A stretch of DNA of 64,000 bases, taken from CALBPI01 sp039027435. Lineage in GTDB: Bacteria > Pseudomonadota > Gammaproteobacteria > Steroidobacterales > Woeseiaceae. The stretch lies in assembly GCA_039027435.1 (NCBI GenBank), contig JBCCKF010000014.1, positions 55,184-119,183 of the forward strand, read 5' to 3'. Below the pieces are notes generated by a model that was not told the DNA's origin, ran no database searches, and saw only the letters and a list, made by a program, of their open reading frames with translations. This document shows positions 45,277-54,071 of this stretch, in pieces. The first letter of the stretch is position 1. Each line of letters starts with the position of its first letter. The translations under genes were made by a program, and so were the position numbers.

Positions 45277-46035
45277 ATGACGAGTGCACATGACCATTTG
45301 ACGGTTGACCGAGACGGTGCCGTACTCACGCTCACGTTGAACCGGCCGGACGCATTGAATGCGCTGACACCCCAGATGCTCGAGAGCCTGGCGTCGGAGT
45401 TGCTCGCTGCAGAATCGGATTCAGCACTGCGCTGTGTGGTGATCACCGGTGCAGGCCGCGCCTTTTCTGCCGGCGTCGACTTGAAGGCGCTTGGTGGACG
45501 TCCGATTGAACGCGGCATGGTGGGCGATATTCTTGATGTCCCTGCACGCACAGCCATTGAGTGCATGGCGCGCATGCCGCAGGTGGTGATCGGGAAAATC
45601 AATGGGCACTGCTTTACCGGCGCGCTGGAGTTGGCGCTCGGTTGCGACCTCTTGTTCTCGTCGTCGAAAACCAAGTTCGGTGATACCCACGCGAAATGGG
45701 GAGTGCGTCCAACCTGGGGTATGTCCCAGCGGCTGCCGCGGCGCATCGGTTATGCAAGGGCCAAATATGTCGGTCTGACAGCTCGCCCATTCAGCGCTGC
45801 GAAAGCGCACGAGTGGGGCTTGGTCAGTGGGGTCGCTGAACCGGAGGCGCTGGATGCGCTCGTCGATGATCAGATTGAGGCGATCCTCGACAACAGCCCC
45901 GATGTGATCGCTGCGTACAAAGATCTCTGGCGCCGAAGCGAAGGCTTGGCACTGGACGAAGGCATCGCGATTGAGACCGGTTCCCAGTATGACATCGCAG
46001 ATACTGACGAACGACTGGAGGAGTTTCTGAAATGA
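45277..46035 (+). CDS. Enoyl-CoA hydratase/isomerase family protein
   Basis: The protein (252 aa from the ATG at 45277) is a crotonase with TLNRPDALNALTPQM, the oxyanion-hole segments AFSAGVDLKALGG and INGHCFTGALELALGCDL, and TKFGDTHAKWGVRPTWG. A longer in-frame start at 45238 lies within icmF and is less likely. It starts four bases after the icmF stop and its stop overlaps the next gene, so icmF, this gene and the thioesterase gene form one operon. It may process the butyryl-CoA made by IcmF after oxidation. Confidence 0.86.
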   Translation: MTSAHDHLTVDRDGAVLTLTLNRPDALNALTPQMLESLASELLAAESDSALRCVVITGAGRAFSAGVDLKALGGRPIERGMVGDILDVPARTAIECMARMPQVVIGKINGHCFTGALELALGCDLLFSSSKTKFGDTHAKWGVRPTWGMSQRLPRRIGYARAKYVGLTARPFSAAKAHEWGLVSGVAEPEALDALVDDQIEAILDNSPDVIAAYKDLWRRSEGLALDEGIAIETGSQYDIADTDERLEEFLK

Positions 46036-46481
46036 AGCAGCCGATGTCGTTGGAAGACTTGGGGATTCCGGATTACCTCGGTACCTATCTCGATTTTCTC
46101 AACTTTCGAGTTGTCGACGCTGAGCCCGGCTTTGCGCGCATGGAAATGCCGCTCAACAGGCAACACACGAACACAATGGGCATGGCGCATGGCGGCGTTA
46201 TTATGAGCATGCTGGATATCGCTGGCGCCTTTAGCGCACACATGCACAGCGATCACGATCAGGTTTCGATCACGGTCTCGCAGAATACCAACTTCATTCG
46301 ACCCGTTACGGGTGAGGTTCTGGTTGCCGAGGGTCGGGTAGTGCGGCGCACCGGTTCAACGGCCTTTACCGAATCTCACATTCTGGATCCGAGTGCCGGT
46401 GATAACCGTGAGAAGCAACTTTGCGCTCAAGGTCAGTGTGTGTTCCGGCTTCGCGATCGAGATCGCGCGAAGGTGCGCTAA
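46032..46481 (+). CDS. PaaI-type hotdog thioesterase
   Basis: The 149-residue protein is a single hotdog domain with NTMGMAHGGVIMSMLDIAGAF, the typical PaaI/4HBT helix segment, and the FIRPVTGEVLVAEGRV strand. It probably hydrolyses acyl-CoA thioesters. The start overlaps the crotonase stop by 4 bp (ATGA). The gene is convergent with the P450 gene, whose end is eight bases away. Confidence 0.85.
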   Translation: MKQPMSLEDLGIPDYLGTYLDFLNFRVVDAEPGFARMEMPLNRQHTNTMGMAHGGVIMSMLDIAGAFSAHMHSDHDQVSITVSQNTNFIRPVTGEVLVAEGRVVRRTGSTAFTESHILDPSAGDNREKQLCAQGQCVFRLRDRDRAKVR

Positions 46482-46489
46482 GCCACTGT

Positions 46490-47848
46490 TTAGCTCCTGG
46501 GCATTAGCACCAAAGGTAGACCGTCTTTGGGTTTGGGGATCGGAATCTGCTGCATGTTCAGTTCATACGCGGCTGGCAGTGAAATCTCATACTGATTAAC
46601 CAGCTCGCGCAGAAATACTTTTGCCAGAATCTGCGCGAAGTGCATGCCGATGCATTTGTGCGCGCCGCCCCCATAGGGCACAAACGCAAACGGATGTCGC
46701 CGATGTTCAGCCCGTTCGTCTGAGAAGCGTTCCGGGTCGAACCGTTCCGGATCGCTCCAGTGTTGGTCGTCATAGTGCGCGCCGTCCGGTGATACCCCGA
46801 CCTGCACATTGGCTGGAATTCTGACCCCTTCAAATTCGAACTCGCGAACCGTACGGCGAGGAATGTAAGGAACTGGTCCCCACAGACGCAGCGCTTCGTT
46901 GAACAACATCTCGCTTTGCTTTAGCTCTGCCTGATCGTCATAGCTCAACGCAGCATCGCCAAACGCTGCGGCTTCATCACGAAGTCTTTGCTGCCATTCG
47001 GGGTACTTTGCCAGTGCATGGACGGCGGTGGTCAGCGAACTGGTGACGGTGTCATGTGCGGCCATCATCAGAAAGATGATGTGGTTAACGATGTCTTCAT
47101 CGGAGTAGGGGTTCCCGTCTTCATCGACGGTCTGGCACAGTCGCGTGAACATATCCTGACCGTCGCCTGCTCGACGTGCCGCTATCTGTGCGCTGAAGAA
47201 ATCCGCGAGCTGCTCGCGCCCGCGCAGTCCGCGCCACAGCGAGAGCCCCGGTATCGGTACGCGGATGACCGCAAGCGACGCTGCGACAGTGTCGACAAAC
47301 GCCTGATTCAAAGCATCGGCGCGTTCATCCAGTTCGATGCCCAGAAACGCAACTGCGGCATTGTCGAGTGTCAGCTGTTTGATGGCCGGGTAGAAATGGA
47401 AGTCTTTTTGGTGACGCCACGATTGGATGTGTTGGCTCGCAATGTCGTGCATCGCATGCATGTAATGCACCAATGCGTCTCGCTTGAACGCGCTTTGCAT
47501 CATTCGGCGATGCAGGCGATGTTCGTCGAAGTCCATGAGCATGAGACCACGCGAGAACAGTCGCCCGATCGAGTGGTCCCAACCGCCAGCGCTGGAAAAA
47601 TTCTTGTCGCGATCCTGGAGCACAAGCTGGAGCGCATCGGCACCAGTGAGGGCCACGGTACGCTGGCCTAAAAAGCGAATGCGATAGGCCGCGCCGTAGG
47701 TGTCTCGCATGCGCCGTGACATTCCTCGGGGGTCGGTCAGAAACTCGTACGCCAGACCGAAAAACGGCAGACCGTCCTCTCCAGGAATGTGCATGACGTC
47801 GTCACTAGCTCGCGTCCCTACGGCTGGTTTCAGCGCTTGCTCGGCCAT
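46490..47848 (-). CDS. Cytochrome P450
   Basis: The 452-residue monooxygenase has the haem-binding motif FVPYGGGAHKCIG with ligand C399, the ExxR pair in NEALRLWGP and the I-helix oxygen-activation segment MMAAHDTVTSS. The first residue of the haem loop glycine run is preceded by Tyr rather than Phe. The sequence style resembles the CYP51/CYP120/CYP26-like branch more than CYP101-type proteins, but no family is claimed. It has no signal anchor, so it is soluble. No ferredoxin or reductase gene is nearby. It is divergent from a TetR gene beside a palindrome. Confidence 0.92.
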   Translation of the reverse strand: MAEQALKPAVGTRASDDVMHIPGEDGLPFFGLAYEFLTDPRGMSRRMRDTYGAAYRIRFLGQRTVALTGADALQLVLQDRDKNFSSAGGWDHSIGRLFSRGLMLMDFDEHRLHRRMMQSAFKRDALVHYMHAMHDIASQHIQSWRHQKDFHFYPAIKQLTLDNAAVAFLGIELDERADALNQAFVDTVAASLAVIRVPIPGLSLWRGLRGREQLADFFSAQIAARRAGDGQDMFTRLCQTVDEDGNPYSDEDIVNHIIFLMMAAHDTVTSSLTTAVHALAKYPEWQQRLRDEAAAFGDAALSYDDQAELKQSEMLFNEALRLWGPVPYIPRRTVREFEFEGVRIPANVQVGVSPDGAHYDDQHWSDPERFDPERFSDERAEHRRHPFAFVPYGGGAHKCIGMHFAQILAKVFLRELVNQYEISLPAAYELNMQQIPIPKPKDGLPLVLMPRS

Positions 47849-47896
47849 CCTGTGCGTCCCCCGAAGCTCGATGATTTGTTGATATTAGGTTACTTG

Positions 47897-47911
47897 CTTG
47901 TTGACAACAAG
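47897..47911. promoter_or_regulatory. 15-bp palindrome between P450 and tetR genes
   Basis: CTTGTTGACAACAAG is a perfect inverted repeat with one central base. It lies about 50 bp from the starts of both divergent genes and contains TTGACA on + and TTGTCA on -, so it could overlap -35 elements of both. A TetR operator is the obvious reading. Confidence 0.6.
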
Positions 47912-47962
47912 TATTCTGGGGCGCAGCATTGCGTCGCACTCTGACTTGGAATCGGATTCACT

Positions 47963-48604
47963 TTGACTCAGCCCAAGACTGCATCGACCGTACAGAACGG
48001 CGCTGGCAAAACTCAGGCGCAGCGTGTTGCGGCGTCGGATAAGGCCATGCTCGATGCAGCGATGGCGTTGATATTGGAAAACGGGATGGACGGTACGACG
48101 CTTGCGGCCATCGGCGAGCGGGCCGGCTACAGTCGTGGACTCGCAACTTACCGTTTCGGCTCAAAAGCCGGCCTTTTTCAAGAAGTTTCCAGCAATATCC
48201 AGAGACATTGGTCAGATTACCTGAATGCCGCTGTTGGTGAGGACTCCGGCATCGACGCCCTGTGTAACGCCGCCAGCGCATTCCATCACTTCGTGCTCGA
48301 GTTTCCCCAGGAAATCCGGGTTCTGCACATCCTGTATTATGGCGGTGCGTCGCCGAACTCTGATGTGCGCGGGCTGGCCAAGCAAGCCTTTTCCCGCCAG
48401 GTGGCCGACGCAGAACGCTGGGTAGAGGACGGCCTTGCGTCGGGATCGATTCGAGAAGACGTCGATCCCCGATCCATCGCGGCGCAGTATGTGGCGCACA
48501 TCGCCGGCCTTACCTATATCTGGTTGTTAAACCCCGGGGACATCGATTTCGCCCGGATTCATCAAGACTTTATCCGCACGTTGCGCGAGCGACTGGCGGC
48601 CTGA
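47963..48604 (+). CDS. TetR/AcrR family regulator (P450/beta-oxidation operon)
   Basis: The 213-residue protein has a TetR helix-turn-helix (MDGTTLAAIGERAGYSRGLATYRFGSKAGLF) after a 30-residue polar N-terminal tail. The start is TTG at 47963; the next in-frame start would cut into the DNA-binding domain. It lies 22 bp before the thiolase gene on the same strand and divergent from the P450 gene, so it probably controls both. The effector is unknown. Confidence 0.85.
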   Translation: MTQPKTASTVQNGAGKTQAQRVAASDKAMLDAAMALILENGMDGTTLAAIGERAGYSRGLATYRFGSKAGLFQEVSSNIQRHWSDYLNAAVGEDSGIDALCNAASAFHHFVLEFPQEIRVLHILYYGGASPNSDVRGLAKQAFSRQVADAERWVEDGLASGSIREDVDPRSIAAQYVAHIAGLTYIWLLNPGDIDFARIHQDFIRTLRERLAA

Positions 48605-48625
48605 CCATCCACAGGGAGACTCACA

Positions 48626-49834
48626 ATGGCTGACGCCTTTGTTTATGACCATGTACGCACGCCGCGGGGGCGCGGCAAAGCCAGCGGTTCGCTGCATCCC
48701 ATAACCCCGGTCGAACTGACCTCACAGATGCTGTCTTCATTGCGCGATCGCAATGAACTGGATACCAGCTACCTCGACGACGTCGTCCTCGGCTGTGTTT
48801 CACCGGTGGGTGAGCAAGGCGCAAACATCGCGCGCGTCAGTGTGCTGACGGCCGGCTACGAACAGAACGTGCCAGGCAAGCAGCTCAACCGTTTTTGTGC
48901 GTCCGGGCTTGAAGCGATCAACACGGCTGCATCGCAGGTCATGGCCGGTCAGTCTGATCTTGCGATTGGTGGTGGCGTTGAATGCATGTCGCGTGTGCCG
49001 ATGGGTTCGGACTCTGGCGCTATGGCTGCCGATCCGCGTGTCGCATATGACACCTATTTCGCGCCACAGGGCATCAGTGCCGATTTGATTGCGTCCAAGT
49101 ACGGATTCTCACGCGACGATGTCGACGGCTACGCAGTGGAAAGCCAGAAGCGCGCCGCGAATGCGTGGGAGCAGGGCTACTTCAAAAATTCTGTTGTACC
49201 TGTTGTGGATCGGTTGGGCATGACGGTACTCGACCATGACGAACACATGCGTCCGGGTACCACCAAGGATGATCTCGGCAATTTGAATCCTGCGTTTGTG
49301 ATTCCTGGCGAACAGGCCGGTTTCGATGCCGTCGCACTGCAGCGCTACCCTGAGGTTGAAGCGATTCATCACGTACACACGGGTGGCAACTCCAGCGGTA
49401 TCGTTGATGGCGCCGCAGGGGTTCTCATCGGTAGTAAGGACATCGGGGATGCGTTGGGCCTGAAGCCGCGTGCGCGAATCAAGGGTTTCGCGTCAATCGG
49501 CACCGAACCTACCATCATGTTGACCGGCCCTGCGCCTTCCGCCGAGAAGGTGTTGAAGCGTTGTGGCATGACGACCAGCGACATCGATCTGTTCGAGCTT
49601 AATGAAGCGTTCGCATCCGTAGTGCTTTTGTTCATGCAACAGCTGGATGTCGATCACGACAAGATCAACGTGAATGGTGGCGCAATCGCCATGGGTCACC
49701 CGTTGGGTGCGACCGGTGCGATGATTTTCGGCACTGTGCTGGATGAGCTTGAGCGTCGTGACCAGTCGACCGCGCTCATCAATCTTTGCGTTGGTGGCGG
49801 TATGGGTACCGCGACCATCATCGAGCGCGTTTAA
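48626..49834 (+). CDS. fadA: Acetyl-CoA C-acyltransferase (thiolase)
   Basis: The 402-residue thiolase cleaves 3-ketoacyl-CoA with CoA. C91 (NRFCASGLEAI), H358 (IAMGHPLGATG) and C388 (NLCVGGGMG) form the active site, and all three motifs are complete. CAGGGAG precedes the ATG. The gene is followed by the fused hydratase/dehydrogenase after 27 bp, as in fad-type operons. The biosynthetic direction is also possible, but the neighbours favour degradation. Confidence 0.92.
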   Translation: MADAFVYDHVRTPRGRGKASGSLHPITPVELTSQMLSSLRDRNELDTSYLDDVVLGCVSPVGEQGANIARVSVLTAGYEQNVPGKQLNRFCASGLEAINTAASQVMAGQSDLAIGGGVECMSRVPMGSDSGAMAADPRVAYDTYFAPQGISADLIASKYGFSRDDVDGYAVESQKRAANAWEQGYFKNSVVPVVDRLGMTVLDHDEHMRPGTTKDDLGNLNPAFVIPGEQAGFDAVALQRYPEVEAIHHVHTGGNSSGIVDGAAGVLIGSKDIGDALGLKPRARIKGFASIGTEPTIMLTGPAPSAEKVLKRCGMTTSDIDLFELNEAFASVVLLFMQQLDVDHDKINVNGGAIAMGHPLGATGAMIFGTVLDELERRDQSTALINLCVGGGMGTATIIERV

Positions 49835-49861
49835 GCGCCCGTCATTCTTGAGGACAACGAT

Positions 49862-52033
49862 ATGAAAACGATTCGTTTTGAAGTCGACAGTGATGGGATT
49901 GCGCTGCTGACGATCGACGTGGCGGAGCGTTCAATGAACGTCTTGACGCCGGAGCTGCAAGCAGATCTTTCGGAGAGCATCGACAAGATTTCTTCGGATG
50001 AAGCCATCAAGGGCGCGGTCATTACCTCGGCGAAATCCTCTTTCGTCGCAGGTGCTGATCTGATGTCGATGGTCAATGCCTATGAGGATGGTCGCTCGGC
50101 TGCGGAAAAGTACGAGTACGCGCGCGGCTTCCAGCAGATCCTGAGACGCTTGGAGACCTGCGGCAAGCCGGTCGCTGCGGCGATCAATGGCACGGCACTC
50201 GGTGGTGGTCTGGAAATCTGTCTTGCCTGCCATTACCGCGTAGCCGCGGATGTGCCGAAGTCGGTTCTGGGTCTGCCTGAAGTGCAAGTGGGCTTGCTTC
50301 CGGGTGGTGGCGGCACACAGCGTTTGCCTCGCCTGATCGGCCAACAGGCTGCGTTGCAGCTGATGACGCAGGGCACACATTTGAAGCCGAAGGCTGCGCT
50401 TGAGCAAGGCATTGTTCATGACGTTGTTGCACTCGATGATCTCGTGCCGGCGGCGAAGCGATGGGTGCTCGAGAAGGGCGATCCCGTGCAGCCGTGGGAT
50501 AAGAAGGGCTTCAAGGTGCCGGGCGGCGCTGGTCTGATGCACCCAGGTTCGATCCAGACCCTGATGGTGGGTAGTGCGCTGATCGCCAAGGAAACCAATC
50601 ACAACTATCCGGCCCCGATCGCGATCATGTCTTGCGTCTACGAAGGCACGGTGTTGCCGATCGACGCTGGCCTTGATATCGAATCGAAGTACTTTGTCAC
50701 GCTGCTGATGGATCCGGTATCGCGCAACATGACGCGGACTCTGTTCATCAATAAAGGCGCGGCGGACAAGCTTGTGCGACGTCCGCAGGGAGTCGACAAG
50801 ACCAAGGTCACCAAGCTCGGCATGTTGGGTGCCGGGATGATGGGTGCGGGCATCGCTTACGTGTCTGCCTATGCCGGTATGAAGGTGGTGCTGCTGGATC
50901 GCGATCGCGATGCGGCGGAAAAGGGCAAGGACTACTCCCGTGCGTTGCTGCAAAAACGGATCGATCGCGGCAAGATGGCACCGGAGAAAGCGCAAGAAAT
51001 TCTTGAGCGTATCGTCACGACTGATGACTATGCGGAGCTTGAGGGTTGCGAGCTCGTCATTGAGGCGGTCTTCGAGGACAAGGGCATCAAGGCGGACGTC
51101 ACCGCAAAGACCGAAGCGGTGATTCCCGAAGATGCGATTTTTGCATCCAACACTTCCACACTGCCGATCACGGGTCTGGCCGAAGCGTCAAAGCGTCCCG
51201 AGCAGTTCATCGGTATTCACTTCTTCTCACCGGTCGACAAGATGCCGTTGGTTGAAGTGATTCTGGGTGAGAAGACCGGAGATCGCGCGACAGCTGTAGC
51301 GCTCGATTACATCCAGCAGATCCGCAAGACACCGATCGTCGTCAATGACAGTCGAGGTTTCTACACCTCACGTGTGTTTGGCACATACACCAACGAGGGT
51401 ATGACGATGCTCTCTGAAGGTATCTCGCCGGCGTTGATTGAGAATGTGGCGAAACAAGCTGGTATGGCAGTTGGGCCATTGGCGGTTATGGACGAGGTAA
51501 CGCTAGAACTGGGTTACCACGTCGGCAAAGCCACGGCCGCTGCACTGGGCGATGATTACAAGCCGACCACAGGCTCGCCGGTGATTGAGCGATTCGTTGA
51601 AGAGCTCGATCGTCGGGGCAAGCGCTTCGGTAAAGGGTTTTACGACTATCCAGAAAACGGCAAGAAGCATCTATGGCCAGGACTGGCAGAAGTCTACCCA
51701 TTGGCGGATCCACAGCCGACGCCGGATGAGGTGCGCAAGCGCTTGCTCTACGTGCAGGCACTGGACACGGTACGTTGTCTCGATGAGGGTGTACTCACAC
51801 ACCCCGCGGATGGCGATATCGGCTCCATTCTGGGCTGGGGCTTCCCGCCGTATACAGGCGGTACGCTCTCGCTGATCGAGACGGTGGGCTTGCAGGAGTT
51901 CGTTGATGAGTGCGACCGAATGGCTGCTGCCTACGGTGAGCGCTTTGCCGTGCCGGATAGCCTGCGCGAGCAAGCAAAAGCGGGCCGTGGTTTCTACGCT
52001 GAAGACAGTGTTGCTGCGCGAAGCGCGGCGTAG
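49862..52033 (+). CDS. FadB/FadJ-type fused enoyl-CoA hydratase/3-hydroxyacyl-CoA dehydrogenase
   Basis: The 723-residue protein has an N-terminal crotonase domain (GTALGGGLEICLAC, and GLPEVQVGLLPGGGGTQRLP) and an NAD-binding dehydrogenase part beginning LGMLGAGMMGAGIAYV near residue 320, with the FFSPVDKMPLVEVI segment and two C-terminal 3HCDH domains. It carries out two steps of beta-oxidation. GAGGAC precedes the ATG. Together with the thiolase it resembles the FadBA complex, though the order is thiolase first. Confidence 0.92.
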   Translation: MKTIRFEVDSDGIALLTIDVAERSMNVLTPELQADLSESIDKISSDEAIKGAVITSAKSSFVAGADLMSMVNAYEDGRSAAEKYEYARGFQQILRRLETCGKPVAAAINGTALGGGLEICLACHYRVAADVPKSVLGLPEVQVGLLPGGGGTQRLPRLIGQQAALQLMTQGTHLKPKAALEQGIVHDVVALDDLVPAAKRWVLEKGDPVQPWDKKGFKVPGGAGLMHPGSIQTLMVGSALIAKETNHNYPAPIAIMSCVYEGTVLPIDAGLDIESKYFVTLLMDPVSRNMTRTLFINKGAADKLVRRPQGVDKTKVTKLGMLGAGMMGAGIAYVSAYAGMKVVLLDRDRDAAEKGKDYSRALLQKRIDRGKMAPEKAQEILERIVTTDDYAELEGCELVIEAVFEDKGIKADVTAKTEAVIPEDAIFASNTSTLPITGLAEASKRPEQFIGIHFFSPVDKMPLVEVILGEKTGDRATAVALDYIQQIRKTPIVVNDSRGFYTSRVFGTYTNEGMTMLSEGISPALIENVAKQAGMAVGPLAVMDEVTLELGYHVGKATAAALGDDYKPTTGSPVIERFVEELDRRGKRFGKGFYDYPENGKKHLWPGLAEVYPLADPQPTPDEVRKRLLYVQALDTVRCLDEGVLTHPADGDIGSILGWGFPPYTGGTLSLIETVGLQEFVDECDRMAAAYGERFAVPDSLREQAKAGRGFYAEDSVAARSAA

Positions 52034-52042
52034 GGAGCCATC

Positions 52043-52825
52043 ATGAGTGATGACACGGTGGTGCTGTACGAGGTCACTGGCGCTGTCGCGACGGTGACAT
52101 TAAATCGTCCTGACGCGATGAACAGCTTCGACCAGCAAATGCGTGCTGAACTTACCGATGCGCTCCGACGTGCTTCGAGCGATACCTCGATTCGTGCGGT
52201 GGTCCTGACCGGCACCGGCAGAGGATTCTCTGCCGGTGCCGATCTGACCGCGGGATTCCCAGAAGACAAGACGGTCGAGGCGCAACTCCAACGGGAGTAT
52301 CGACCGTCGTTTGATGAAATCCGCTCGATGCCGAAACCGGTTATTGCAGCGATTAACGGCGCTGCTGCGGGCATTGGTATGTCTTATGCGATGGCAACCG
52401 ATCTCGCTGTCATGGGCGAGGGTGCCTTTCTTTTGGCGCCGTTCTCAACGATCTCTTTGGTGCCTGATGGTGGGGCTACCTGGTTGTTGCAAAAGCAGCT
52501 CGGATACCGACGCGCGTTTCAGCTCGCGGTTGAGGCTGAGCGTATTGACGCGCAGCGCTGTCTTGATTGGGGTCTGGTCAATCGGGTGGTGCCTAACGAG
52601 GATGTGCTCTCAGAAGCCCAAACCTGGGCACAATCGCTTGCGGCACGGGCGCCGCTATCTTTGCAGGCGACCAAACGCACGATGCGTCATGCGGAAGCGG
52701 GCAGTTGGGAGTCCGCGTTCGATATGGAAGCGCAGATTCAAACCAGTCTTATCGGATCGGAAGATAATGTTGAAGGCGTTGCTGCCTTTTTTGACAAGCG
52801 GCAACCGCAGTTCAAGGGTAAATAA
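52043..52825 (+). CDS. Crotonase-family enoyl-CoA hydratase/isomerase (PaaG-like)
   Basis: The 260-residue protein has TLNRPDAMNSFDQQM, the oxyanion-hole segments GFSAGADLTAGF and INGAAAGIGMSYAMATDL, and FLLAPFSTISLVPDGGATWLL. This last stretch resembles PaaG-type isomerases. It may hydrate a branched or unsaturated intermediate that the FadB-like enzyme does not accept. It starts nine bases after the fused enzyme, with AGGGAG before the ATG. Confidence 0.86.
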   Translation: MSDDTVVLYEVTGAVATVTLNRPDAMNSFDQQMRAELTDALRRASSDTSIRAVVLTGTGRGFSAGADLTAGFPEDKTVEAQLQREYRPSFDEIRSMPKPVIAAINGAAAGIGMSYAMATDLAVMGEGAFLLAPFSTISLVPDGGATWLLQKQLGYRRAFQLAVEAERIDAQRCLDWGLVNRVVPNEDVLSEAQTWAQSLAARAPLSLQATKRTMRHAEAGSWESAFDMEAQIQTSLIGSEDNVEGVAAFFDKRQPQFKGK

Positions 52826-52877
52826 AGAGGTCGTCGCCAACACGACCTCACAGTAGAGAAAATGACGGGGAGTCATC

Positions 52878-54071
52878 ATGGAACGTAATTGCTACAACGA
52901 AGACCACGAGATGTTCCGCGACGCGGTGCGTCAGTTCATGATCAACGAGGTTGGCCCGCACGCTGAGGCTTGGCGTGAGGCGGGTATCGTCGATCGTGAA
53001 GCATTCCGGAAGGCCGGTGAGCAGGGGCTCTTGTTGATGTGGGCCGATGAGCAATACGGCGGCGCCGGTGTGAAGGATTTTCGCTACGAGCAGATCCTGA
53101 TCGAGGAACTCACGAAGAACGGGGATCCCGGGTTCTTTATGACGCTGCATTCACGTCTGGTCGCACCCTATATCGGAGAGCTCGGCACCGAGGAGCAGAA
53201 GGCACGTTGGTTGCCGAAGTGCGTATCCGGCGAGAACATCCTTGCGATCGCGATGACGGAGCCTGGTGCCGGTAGCGATGTTGCCGGAATGAAAACGCGC
53301 GCGATTGATGCCGGTGACCATTGGGTACTCAATGGTTCGAAAACCTACATCTCCAACGGCATTAACGCAGACTTGATTCTCGTGGCTGCGCGGACAACGG
53401 ATGCATCGCACGGACTGGGTCTGTTCGTCGTTGAACGCGGTATGGAAGGATTCGAGCGTGGCAGAAATCTGAAGAAGATGGGGCTGAGTGCGCAAGACAC
53501 TGCTGAGCTGTTCTTCAACGACGTCAAGATTCCGAAAGAAAACGTGCTCGGCGATCCGACAAGAGGATTCTATTACCTGATGCAGTTCCTCGCTGAGGAG
53601 CGGTTACTGGGTGCGGCTGGCTATGTCGCTGCTGCCCAGCATGCGTTCGATATCACGATGGACTTCATCAAGGAGCGCAAGGCTTTTGGACAGACCATTG
53701 CCGATTTCCAAAACACGCGCTTTAAGATGGCTGACATGCGCACAGAAATCGATCTTGCACAGGTGTTCCTTGACCGTTGTGTTGAAGAGCACAACGCCGG
53801 CAAGTTGACCGCCGAACTGGCAGCGCAAATCAAACTGTACGGCAGTGAACTGGAAGGTCGCGTCATGGATGCCTGTGTGCAGCTGCATGGCGGCGCCGGA
53901 TACATGGACGAGTACAAAATCTCACGGATGTTTACGGACGCGCGCATCTCCAGAATCTACGCGGGTTCGTCGGAAATCATGCGAGAGATCATCGCCCGTT
54001 CTATCGGTCTCGATCCACGCGCGAAGAAGCCGAAGGCTGTCGACAACAAGAAGCAGCAAGACGCCGCTTAA
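52878..54071 (+). CDS. Acyl-CoA dehydrogenase
   Basis: The 397-residue FAD enzyme has the ACAD folds: MTEPGAGSDVAGMKT, the KERKAFGQTIADFQNTRF helix and QLHGGAGYMDEYKISRMFTD. Where many short/medium-chain enzymes have the catalytic Glu in IYEGT, this one has IYAGSSEIM, as in long-chain-type ACADs whose base sits on an earlier helix. It likely starts the oxidation cycle served by the operon. A 52 bp gap with GGGAG before the ATG separates it from the crotonase. Its stop overlaps the convergent methyltransferase stop in a shared TTAA. Confidence 0.9.
   Translation: MERNCYNEDHEMFRDAVRQFMINEVGPHAEAWREAGIVDREAFRKAGEQGLLLMWADEQYGGAGVKDFRYEQILIEELTKNGDPGFFMTLHSRLVAPYIGELGTEEQKARWLPKCVSGENILAIAMTEPGAGSDVAGMKTRAIDAGDHWVLNGSKTYISNGINADLILVAARTTDASHGLGLFVVERGMEGFERGRNLKKMGLSAQDTAELFFNDVKIPKENVLGDPTRGFYYLMQFLAEERLLGAAGYVAAAQHAFDITMDFIKERKAFGQTIADFQNTRFKMADMRTEIDLAQVFLDRCVEEHNAGKLTAELAAQIKLYGSELEGRVMDACVQLHGGAGYMDEYKISRMFTDARISRIYAGSSEIMREIIARSIGLDPRAKKPKAVDNKKQQDAA

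Noticed and set aside
49931..50995. A 354-codon frame on - opposite the FadB-like gene
   Set aside because: Antisense shadow of a strongly conserved coding region with GC-rich codons; no motifs.
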